A DNA stretch of 33,941 bases from contig JAQUTM010000003.1 in NCBI GenBank assembly GCA_028694405.1, positions 1-33,941 of the forward strand, in the 5' to 3' direction. The translations under genes were made by a program, and so were the position numbers. This document shows positions 18,404 to 26,430 of the stretch, piece after piece. Under the pieces are notes generated by a model. It searched no databases and had not been told where the DNA came from. It saw only the letters and a list, made by a program, of their open reading frames with translations. This DNA is from Oscillospiraceae bacterium (lineage in GTDB: Bacteria; Bacillota; Clostridia; Oscillospirales; Ruminococcaceae). Position 1 is the first letter of the stretch; every line of letters starts with the position of its first letter.

Positions 18404-19390
18404 ATGAGTCAGTCTACAAAAAATTTGGCGGAACGCAAAAGGTCTGCCGAGCTGAAAAAATTATTGATGCGCACCGAAATTTCAATGGTACTTATTATTG
18501 TATTGTTGTTTTTGGCCGCTACCTTTGGTACAGAAAACTTTTTAAGTGCATATAATCTTACTAACATTTTAAAACAGTGCGCGATTATCGGTGTTATCTC
18601 TGTTGCACAAACCTACATTATCATCACCGGCGGCATAGATATTAGCTGTGGTGCTATAGTGGGTATGTCTACCTTAATGGTGGCAATGGGTCAGGCACGC
18701 TGGGGTATGGGCGTTTTAGGCTCTATGGTTGTAGCGCTTGTTGTAGCCATTGTATGCGGCCTGTTTAATGCAGTGTTAATTCACGAATTTAACGTTCCCG
18801 CATTTGTTGCAACTTTGGGCACTCAAACCATTTTGCGCGGCCTAATCAAGGTTATTTCTAATGGCGGTACCGTTTCGGGGCTAAGTGCCAAGTTTTCCGC
18901 ATTTGCCAGCGGTAGCACCTTTATGATTCCCAATCTTGCTCTTATATGGTTTTTAATTGCCATTGTCGGATTTTTAATTTTGAAATATACAGTGTTTGGA
19001 CGCAATTTGTTTGTTTTGGGCAGCGGCTCCGAGGTTGCTAAACTAAATGGTATATCTATTCGCAAAACTACCTATGCAGCATATGCATTTGCCGGCCTTA
19101 TGTATGGCGTTGCAGGCATTATGCTTGCCGCACGCATTAACTCGGCCATTCCTACAGCAGGTGAGGGATACGAGACAAACGCCATTGCCGCAAGCGTATT
19201 GGGTGGTGCTTCCTTAGCCGGCGGTCAGGGCTCTATTGCAGGCACATTGCTGGGTACTATGCTTATTATTTTAATTGATAACGTTGGTACACAGTTTGGT
19301 ATTCACTCCTTTGTTATGCAGGTTATCACCGGCTGCGTAATTGTAATTGCTATTGTAGTAGACCAAGTTAAAAAACGCAAAAACCGCTAA
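18404..19390 (+). CDS. Sugar ABC transporter permease (RbsC-like)
   Basis: Hydrophobic; TYIIITGGIDISCGAIVGMS, FVATLGTQTILRG, SVLGGASLAGGQGSIAGTLLG. Confidence 0.94.
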   Translation: MSQSTKNLAERKRSAELKKLLMRTEISMVLIIVLLFLAATFGTENFLSAYNLTNILKQCAIIGVISVAQTYIIITGGIDISCGAIVGMSTLMVAMGQARWGMGVLGSMVVALVVAIVCGLFNAVLIHEFNVPAFVATLGTQTILRGLIKVISNGGTVSGLSAKFSAFASGSTFMIPNLALIWFLIAIVGFLILKYTVFGRNLFVLGSGSEVAKLNGISIRKTTYAAYAFAGLMYGVAGIMLAARINSAIPTAGEGYETNAIAASVLGGASLAGGQGSIAGTLLGTMLIILIDNVGTQFGIHSFVMQVITGCVIVIAIVVDQVKKRKNR

Positions 19391-19423
19391 ACACAATAAA
19401 ATACTTTTTTGTAAAAACAGTTT

Positions 19424-19464
19424 AAATACGGCAGCCGTGATACATTTCGCGGCTGCCGTATTTT
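19424..19464 (+). terminator. Rho-independent terminator of the sugar operon
   Basis: AAATACGGCAGCCG ... CGGCTGCCGTATTTT. Confidence 0.9.
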
Positions 19465-20017
19465 GGGTTTAAACAACTATTTGATTTTGTTGCGGTTATA
19501 AATAAAATTTTGTGCTTAATTTCTGTACAAAAGTCTCTCGGCACTTTTTTAGTTTTTTCTGTAGCGGTTAATATTTGTACGTTACTCTATTTTAAACATT
19601 TTATTTGTCGGTGTGGTTTTTGGGGGCTATGCAAACATAAAAACGGCTACCTCTAGGGAGTGCTTTTGCACCTTTGAGATATATTTTATTTTAGCGGGTA
19701 TCGCGGCATGGCTGAAGAAACCTCCATAATGTTAACTATGACTTTGCCTGTTAATTTTCATTTTTGCTATAAGGCAAACTCCGTTGGTGATTTTTAAAAA
19801 AGATGACATATTTTTTAGGAGAAAGGCGAAAGGCAAAGTGCCTACCTGTATAAATAGAAAGATTTCCTTTTTAATAAGCGACGTTTGGCATGGAGCAAAC
19901 TTTATTTTATGGGGGCAATTTATAGGTTTTCATCAAAAAGGTGTTTTGTACTTTATGCAAAGTAATAAATTAAAAATATAAAAATTTAAAATAGAAAACA
20001 ATTTATGATAAAAATAA

Positions 20018-20052
20018 AAAATGTCATCGGTATTTTTACCGATGACATTTTT
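20018..20052. terminator. Rho-independent terminator (bidirectional-looking; ends the minus-strand esterase/SDR unit)
   Basis: AAAATGTCATCGGTA tttt TACCGATGACATTTTT. Confidence 0.85.
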
Positions 20053-20071
20053 AGCAAAGAAAAAGAGATTC

Positions 20072-20094
20072 AAACCAAGTTTTTCTTGGTTTTA
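20072..20094. terminator. Second short stem-loop with A/T tracts
   Basis: aaaccaag ttttt cttggttttag, between the esterase 3' end and the terminator at 20018. Confidence 0.4.
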
Positions 20095-20152
20095 GAAAAA
20101 TATTTCAAGTCAACAAATTTTTTTATCGCCTTGGTGTATTTGCTTTTGGTGT

Positions 20153-21673
20153 TTATTTATATAAAAGCTGCTGAAAGTAGGATATTTTTTCTTCATCTTT
20201 CAGTGGTGCGGATTCCATTTTCTGATTGAAATAGTACATCATTTTGCGGTCGGCTTCAAATTTATCCCACGGTGTGCTGTCCGGCAGAGAAAACCCTTTA
20301 TTTGGGTTGCCGTTTGCAATAAAGTTACACCACATGGTGTGCATTTGCTCGGCAACAAATCCGTCATATTCACCTTCCGTTAAGCCGGAAGCGGGAATGG
20401 TGTCAAAGGTGTAAAGAATATCTACGGCATGATGCGCGCCCAATTCTTTCATAGGATAGTTTCCGTCAGGCATAAAGTCAAACTGATAGCCGTATACGGT
20501 GTTTCCTTGGTTTGCAAGCTCTTGCATCATTTTAATAGTGCCTGCTTTAAAATAGGAGTAGGTTACAAGGTCGGGGATAAGCGCAAGACCCTCAAGACCT
20601 TGATTTTTATAGTAATCTTTAACTTCTTGTGCTTTTTCTTTAAACACTTGGTCAATAAACCACTCGGCACCTTCTGGGGTAGAGGTCTCTGAAAGGAAAA
20701 CCATGCCTTCGTTTTGATTAAAGCCCATGAGATATTCTGCTTTATTATACTCTCCTTGCTTTAGCGCTTCTTCCGGGTTTTTGGGAAGCACCGCTCCATC
20801 TAGGGTTGGCCAAAAAGCGAGAGGCGCCGATACCGTTACATCAGATGAGAAAAAGCCTGTTTCCCATAGCTGATAGGCATCACACTGACGCAATTTTTCC
20901 AAGCCCTCAGGAGAATCATCAGCTCCAAATTTTTCGGCAAATTTTCTAGAGGCTTCAATCGATGCTTCAAGGTTTGCTTGTGTATATGGCATAGACACTT
21001 TGTTGGAAAGTAAGTTTCCGCTTTGCATAACGGCTCTTTTAAAAAGCCCTTTTGCTTTGGGGGACATAACCAAATTGGTTACAGAGAACGAGCCGGCAGA
21101 TTCACCGCCAATAGTAATTTGCTCGGGGTCACCGCCAAATGCAGCAATATTTTCTTTTACCCATGTCAGTGCCGCAATTTGGTCCAGCGTACCCCAGTTA
21201 CCTGTGGTACCATATTGTTTCATCAGGGTTTCCAAGGCCAAAAAGCCCATTGCGCCCAGACGATAGTTTATTGTAACTAAAATAACATCTTTATTTACAA
21301 ATTCTGTACCATCGTAATAATTCATGGTGCCACAGCCATTAAAATAACCACCGCCATGAATCCAGAAAAATACAGGATATTTTTTGCCTTCGGATTTTTC
21401 GGGTGCCCATATATTAAGATACAGGCAATCCTCGCTGGGTTTGGTATTGACGAGAATTGTTTCCATTTGTGTTGCACTGGAACCAAATTCTAAACAGTCT
21501 TTTACATCGTCCCAAGGCTCCATCTTTTGTGGTGGTGTAAATCTTAAATTGCCAATGGGCGGTTTGGCGTAGGGTACGCCTTTAAATACAGCAACACCGG
21601 ACGCAACGGTGCCTCTTATCTTTCCCTGTTTTGTATCTACAATCATTGTCTGATTTGTTTTTTTGTTATCCAT
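20153..21673 (-). CDS. Type-B carboxylesterase (alpha/beta hydrolase; para-nitrobenzyl esterase-like)
   Basis: VDTKQGKIRGT, FKGVPYAKPPIGNLRF, EDCLYLNIWAP, FWIHGGGY, ITIGGESAGSFSV nucleophile elbow. Internal ATG at 21673 has aaagga RBS; ORF track start is 21706. Confidence 0.93.
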   Translation of the reverse strand: MDNKKTNQTMIVDTKQGKIRGTVASGVAVFKGVPYAKPPIGNLRFTPPQKMEPWDDVKDCLEFGSSATQMETILVNTKPSEDCLYLNIWAPEKSEGKKYPVFFWIHGGGYFNGCGTMNYYDGTEFVNKDVILVTINYRLGAMGFLALETLMKQYGTTGNWGTLDQIAALTWVKENIAAFGGDPEQITIGGESAGSFSVTNLVMSPKAKGLFKRAVMQSGNLLSNKVSMPYTQANLEASIEASRKFAEKFGADDSPEGLEKLRQCDAYQLWETGFFSSDVTVSAPLAFWPTLDGAVLPKNPEEALKQGEYNKAEYLMGFNQNEGMVFLSETSTPEGAEWFIDQVFKEKAQEVKDYYKNQGLEGLALIPDLVTYSYFKAGTIKMMQELANQGNTVYGYQFDFMPDGNYPMKELGAHHAVDILYTFDTIPASGLTEGEYDGFVAEQMHTMWCNFIANGNPNKGFSLPDSTPWDKFEADRKMMYYFNQKMESAPLKDEEKISYFQQLLYK

Positions 21674-21731
21674 ATACTTTGTGCTTTCCTTTTCTTTAAC
21701 TGACATATTTTAATGTATGGCTTGTATGTTA

Positions 21732-22541
21732 TTAAAAACACACAAAGCCACCGTCTACGGGAACTGTGGTTCCGGTCATATTACTGGCCTCATCACTTGC
21801 AAGAAACAAAATGACATCTGATACTTCTGTCGCGGCTGCCACTCGTGCCTGTGCCGATACAATTTTTGGCGGACATATCGGTTTATCGGACGGAGTAGTT
21901 TCTTTTGCTTGGGCAGCTTTTTTGGTTGAAAGAAATGCAAGTGCTTCTTGATACATTGGAGTGTCGGTTGTTCCCGGATTAACGGCGTTAACCCGAATAC
22001 CGTATTTGGCATAGTCCATAGCCATATTTTTCGTAAGTCCACTTAACGCATGCTTGGAAGTTACATAGGCAGAGTGACCGGGAAATCCCGTTAATCCTGC
22101 AACTGAGGATACATTGACAACGCAAGAGGCTCCGCCTTGTTCAATCATATGAGCTAATGCGTAATGAGAGCAAAAAAATGCGCTATAAACATTACAGGCC
22201 ATAACTTCCATAAACATCTGTGTACCCATTGTGTGTACCGGTGCAGGAATTCCTGTAATGCCGGCATTGTTGATGAGAACATCAATTCGCCCGTACTTAT
22301 TCCAAGCAGTATCAATTAACTCCTTGCAATTTTCCTCGGCTGAGAGATCTAAAATTAAAAAAGTCACATCACTTGTGATTTTCATTAGCTTCTCAAGGGC
22401 TGTTTTACTCATTTCTTCCTTACGGTCAGCCAAAACCAGCTTTGCCCCTTCTTCAGCGGCTCTGTGCGCCGTAGCAAATCCAATGCCACCGGCGGCTCCG
22501 GTTATGACAAACACTTTGTCTTTAAATCGATTTTTAATTAT
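21732..22541 (-). CDS. Short-chain dehydrogenase/reductase (SDR) with apparent non-canonical start
   Basis: VFVITGAAGGIG, NNAG, YVTSK, VNPGTTDTPM. Homology-like N-terminus extends upstream of the track's GTG (22514) to an ATA codon at 22541, 7 nt from GGGAGG. Confidence 0.85.
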   Translation of the reverse strand: MIKNRFKDKVFVITGAAGGIGFATAHRAAEEGAKLVLADRKEEMSKTALEKLMKITSDVTFLILDLSAEENCKELIDTAWNKYGRIDVLINNAGITGIPAPVHTMGTQMFMEVMACNVYSAFFCSHYALAHMIEQGGASCVVNVSSVAGLTGFPGHSAYVTSKHALSGLTKNMAMDYAKYGIRVNAVNPGTTDTPMYQEALAFLSTKKAAQAKETTPSDKPICPPKIVSAQARVAAATEVSDVILFLASDEASNMTGTTVPVDGGFVCF

Positions 22542-22983
22542 ATTAAAACCTCCCTTTAGTTAGTATTTCACAATATACACCTATTTATTTTGTCAGTTGT
22601 TATTAAAATGTAAATATAATAATATTAAATTATTAATTTGTGTGCTGATAGTTTTATGCAAACCAGAACGCTAAATCTTGCGGTATGCTTTTAAAAAGAG
22701 ATAAACAGTCTTATTATCGCTGCTATTTAGTAAATAAAGTAATTACTTTAAAAGAGGTGTCCAAAAGTCTGAAAATTATGCGGTTTTAATTTTAGAATTT
22801 ACAAACTTTCGTTTATTTGAAGGAAGAGAGCGCTTAAAATAAAAACAGCAACAGTGCAGTTTAAAGCAGTTGAATGCCATAAAAATTTTAAATTGCTGTT
22901 AAAATTACCGTAAATAATACTCTTTTATAAGCTGTGTCTTGGATTTAAGGGGAATAACTTACTGTGACTTTTTATTTCATAAG

Positions 22984-23017
22984 ATAACCCCACTTTTTCA
23001 AATAAAATAACCCACTT
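22984..23017 (+). promoter_or_regulatory. Direct repeat, candidate AraC-type (YesN) activator site
   Basis: ATAACCCCACTT (22984-22995) and ATAACCCACTT (23007-23017), CCCACTT cores offset 22 bp, upstream of the promoter at 23037. Confidence 0.45.
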
Positions 23018-23036
23018 AAGAAAGAAATCTGTCTAA

Positions 23037-23065
23037 TTGTTATAAAAAAAGGATATTGCTATAAT
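23037..23065 (+). promoter_or_regulatory. Promoter of the glycan-uptake operon
   Basis: TTGTTA (23037-23042) - 17 bp - TATAAT (23060-23065). Confidence 0.65.
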
Positions 23066-23137
23066 AAAATCACAAAAGCAACAGGGATTATATAAAAAGT
23101 TAGCCTAAAGGTTGCGTAAAATGATAGGAGGATACTT

Positions 23138-24493
23138 ATGAAAAAAACAGCAATGCGATTTTTGAGTTTAGCACTTTTGGCGGCAATCTGCTTAACCGGA
23201 TGCGGTAAAACAGCCAGTTCCGTTTCTCAACAAGCAACTTCTCAGCCAACTACAGCAACAGAAAAAACAAAAATTGTTTTTTGGACAAATCAACGCCATG
23301 ATATGGAATATCTAGAGGCAAAAATTAAAGAATTTAATGACACCAACGACAAAAACATCGAAGTTACCTGTGAGATTATGACTGATAACTACGATAACAA
23401 TCTGGAGCTTTCTTATCAAAGTAACCAAGCACCGGACGTATTTCGTGCCAAAAGCGAAATTGTGCCTTACATCAAAAAAGATATGATTATTCCCATTGAT
23501 GAATTTTTGACCGAAGAAGATAAAGCTCGCTTTGGCGATACTTTGGGCATACAAAATATCAATATGTATGAAGATAAGTTGTATAGTTTGCCTGCATTTG
23601 GTAATAACTTCCGCCTGATTTATAACAAAGATGTATTTGCAGCTGCCGGGTTAGACCCTGAAGCTCCTCCCACTACAATGGAAGAGGTGCGCGAATATGC
23701 TAAAATCATTACAGAAAAACTGAGTAATCAAGGCGTATATGGCTTTGCCATGAACTTAAAGGGCGCATATAGCTCTATGTACCGCTCTGTAGACGAAGTT
23801 GCCCGTCTTTCCGACATGTTCTATTATGATTACAAAGAGGGTAAATACAATTTTAATGAATATGCAAAAGTGGTACAAAATTTTGCTGACATTTATGCAG
23901 ACGGCTCCTTCTTCCCCGGCGCAGAAAGCTTAGATATTGACCCCTTGCGCACACAATTTGCGCTTGGCAAAATAGGTATGTATATGTCCGGCTACTGGGA
24001 GGTTGCAGTATACAACAGCCAATTCCCAACCGAACAAGAGTGGGCAGCATGCCAATTACCTACTTATGACGGCGTAGTAGACGGCGTAAACACTATGAAC
24101 TCAGCTGGCCGCAGCTATGTAATTTCTAACCAGTGCAAAAACCCAGAAGCTGCATGGGAGCTAATAAAATTCCTTACCAGCGATGATTACATGGTTGGGT
24201 ACCAAGCCGGAGGCTATGGCAATATTGTTGTGCCTAGCGTTGCTAAAATAGCAAAACCAAGCGAAATCTACGGTTCTAGTTTCTTTACACTTTCTGACAC
24301 AGATTCTATCGAGCCTCTTGCACCAGAGATGGCAGGTTTGACCATTGAGGGGAAAACTTTCTATGAAGAATATGCAGCAGTTATTTTTGGAGAGGCTGAT
24401 TTAAACGATGTAACAGAGCGGGTTACCAAAACCTATAATGACGCATTGGAAGCAGCAATTTCCTCCGGAAGTATGCAGCCCATTTTGAAATAG
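23138..24493 (+). CDS. Sugar ABC transporter substrate-binding lipoprotein (family 1)
   Basis: Lipobox CLTGCG; KIVFWTNQRHDMEYLEAKIKEFN; aggagg RBS. Confidence 0.93.
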   Translation: MKKTAMRFLSLALLAAICLTGCGKTASSVSQQATSQPTTATEKTKIVFWTNQRHDMEYLEAKIKEFNDTNDKNIEVTCEIMTDNYDNNLELSYQSNQAPDVFRAKSEIVPYIKKDMIIPIDEFLTEEDKARFGDTLGIQNINMYEDKLYSLPAFGNNFRLIYNKDVFAAAGLDPEAPPTTMEEVREYAKIITEKLSNQGVYGFAMNLKGAYSSMYRSVDEVARLSDMFYYDYKEGKYNFNEYAKVVQNFADIYADGSFFPGAESLDIDPLRTQFALGKIGMYMSGYWEVAVYNSQFPTEQEWAACQLPTYDGVVDGVNTMNSAGRSYVISNQCKNPEAAWELIKFLTSDDYMVGYQAGGYGNIVVPSVAKIAKPSEIYGSSFFTLSDTDSIEPLAPEMAGLTIEGKTFYEEYAAVIFGEADLNDVTERVTKTYNDALEAAISSGSMQPILK

Positions 24494-24500
24494 TACGACA

Positions 24501-24539
24501 GGTTCCTTGATGGTAAATTTCATCAAGGAACCTTTTTTT
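24501..24539 (+). terminator. Stem-loop with T-run after the SBP gene (partial terminator/attenuator)
   Basis: GGTTCCTTGATG gtaaattt CATCAAGGAACC TTTTTTT. Confidence 0.9.
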
Positions 24540-24645
24540 ATACAGCATTTATCATTGAGATAAAATCAGTAGGTTTTGTAACATGAAAAACCAATGTGAA
24601 AAAGGTTTGATATCTTACAAATGGAGGAAAGGAACTCTTATTATC

Positions 24646-25569
24646 ATGAAACAAAAATGTGCCAAATTAGGTAGGCAAATCAGTCAAAATAAAACCGTTT
24701 ATTTTATGCTGTTGCCCGGTTTGTTTTTTTTGACTATATTTGCAGTGTATCCCATTACATGGATACTTAAAAATATGTTTTACCAGTTTACATCTTACGG
24801 AGATTATAATTTTATAGGCTTGGAAAACTTTGCAAGGCTTGTTACAGACCCTCAGTTTTTTAATGCGCTTAAAAACACGATTGTATACGCGTTTTTTAAA
24901 TTGCTTATAACCATTCCCCTCGCGTTTTTGCTCGCCTATTTTTTAAACCTGAAACTGCGAGGAAGAATGATTTACCGCACTGTTTTTTTTATGCCTACCA
25001 TAATTAGTGTTTCGGTTATGAGCATGGTGTTTTACTTAATTTTTAACCCCTATAACGGTTCTGTAAACGGTATGTTACAGGCTTTGGGTATTATCAAGCA
25101 ACCCATTAACTGGTTTAACAGTAAAAATGCAATGATTACAGTTTTAATTGTAGCTATTTGGGGTGCTATTGGTAATTACATGATTTATTTTTTATCCGGC
25201 TTACAAACCATTCCGCAAGAAGTATATGAAAGCGCAGAAATTGACGGTGCTACGGGTTGGAAAAAACTGCGTTACGTTACAATCCCAATGATGGCTCCCA
25301 TTACGCAAATGGTTATTATGCTTGCGTTAATACAAGCTTTTAAAGATTATGAAAATATTTTGGTACTTACTGCGGGTGGACCAAACAATAAAACAGAAGT
25401 GCTTTATTTATACATTTATCGATTGATGTTCCCCATGGGAGATTCTATGGGAAATGTAGTTTTACAATACGGTTACGGTGCAACGGTTGCTTTTGCAACA
25501 GCTGTTTTGGTAGGCGTAATTACAATGCTGTATTTGCGTTGGACTCGTAAAACAGATGACACATTTTAG
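24646..25569 (+). CDS. Sugar ABC transporter permease (MalF/UgpA-like)
   Basis: YFMLLPGLFFLTIFAVYPI, EAA loop EVYESAEIDGATGWKKLRYVTIPMM. ATG at 24646 with ggaggaaagg upstream preferred over 24583. Confidence 0.93.
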   Translation: MKQKCAKLGRQISQNKTVYFMLLPGLFFLTIFAVYPITWILKNMFYQFTSYGDYNFIGLENFARLVTDPQFFNALKNTIVYAFFKLLITIPLAFLLAYFLNLKLRGRMIYRTVFFMPTIISVSVMSMVFYLIFNPYNGSVNGMLQALGIIKQPINWFNSKNAMITVLIVAIWGAIGNYMIYFLSGLQTIPQEVYESAEIDGATGWKKLRYVTIPMMAPITQMVIMLALIQAFKDYENILVLTAGGPNNKTEVLYLYIYRLMFPMGDSMGNVVLQYGYGATVAFATAVLVGVITMLYLRWTRKTDDTF

Positions 25570-25580
25570 GAGGAGACAAC

Positions 25581-26426
25581 ATGAGTACAAAATATAAAAA
25601 ATTGCTACAAAAATTGATTGTATATGTGTTACTTACATGTGTGGCAGCAGCATTTATCTATCCTGTATTGTATGTAATATGCGGCAGCTTAAAAACCAAC
25701 ATGGAGATGCTGGCAGGCGGCAGCCTGCTGCCTAAAAGCTGGCAAATACAAAACTATGCAGAAGTATGGGAAAAAGCGAATTTTGCGCAATATACTTTTA
25801 ATAGCTTATATATCTGCTTTTTTTCTACTTTAGGCGCTGTAATTTTGTCTGCACTAACTGCGTATTGCCTGGAACGCTGTAATTTTCCAGGCAGAAAAAT
25901 AATAGAAAAAGTTTATTTGGCAACTATGTTTATCGCTTTGGGCTCTGTTACGCTGCGTCCGCTTTATCTGTTAGCAGTAGAAGTAAACCTGCAAAATTCT
26001 CTTTGGCCTATCATTTTAATTACCATTGGTGCACAGGGTACAAATGTGTTTTTAATTACTAAGTTTATTCGTGGATTGCCCAGAGAGTTAGATGAAGCTG
26101 CAATTATAGATGGCTGCGGACCTTTTAAAATATTTTCTCGTGTTTTACTGCCCTTGTTAAAACCAATTTTAGCGGTAGTAGCATTGTTCCAATTTCGTCT
26201 TTCTTGGAATGACTATATTACATCTTCTGTATTTACCATGACACGTCCCGATTTACGACCCTTAACGGTTGGTGTGGTACAACTGAAATACGGTGCTTCT
26301 GCCGCAATGGAGTGGCACTTGATGATGGCAGGTGCAGCGGTTTCGATTTTGCCCATGTTATTGGTGTATTTTGCTTGCAACAAATACTTTATTTCGGGTA
26401 TTACAGAAGGGTCGGTAAAGGGATAA
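25581..26426 (+). CDS. Sugar ABC transporter permease (MalG/UgpE-like)
   Basis: EAA loop ELDEAAIIDGCGPFKIFSRVLLPLLKP; RBS aggagg. Confidence 0.93.
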   Translation: MSTKYKKLLQKLIVYVLLTCVAAAFIYPVLYVICGSLKTNMEMLAGGSLLPKSWQIQNYAEVWEKANFAQYTFNSLYICFFSTLGAVILSALTAYCLERCNFPGRKIIEKVYLATMFIALGSVTLRPLYLLAVEVNLQNSLWPIILITIGAQGTNVFLITKFIRGLPRELDEAAIIDGCGPFKIFSRVLLPLLKPILAVVALFQFRLSWNDYITSSVFTMTRPDLRPLTVGVVQLKYGASAAMEWHLMMAGAAVSILPMLLVYFACNKYFISGITEGSVKG

Positions 26427-26430
26427 AAAT

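Noticed and set aside
19692-19770. GCGGGTATCGCGGCATGGCTGAAG... as a possible tRNA
   Set aside because: D-arm-like start only; no consistent anticodon and T-arm (GTTCRANY) could be drawn.
19784-20229. Small plus-strand ORFs 19784-19981 and 20005-20229
   Set aside because: AT-rich, no RBS or motif. The second runs through a terminator hairpin and into the esterase 3' end.
22750-22800. AAAGAGGTGTCCAAAAGTCTGAAAATTATG resembles an IS-element terminal repeat
   Set aside because: No matching inverted copy, target duplication or transposase fragment found nearby.
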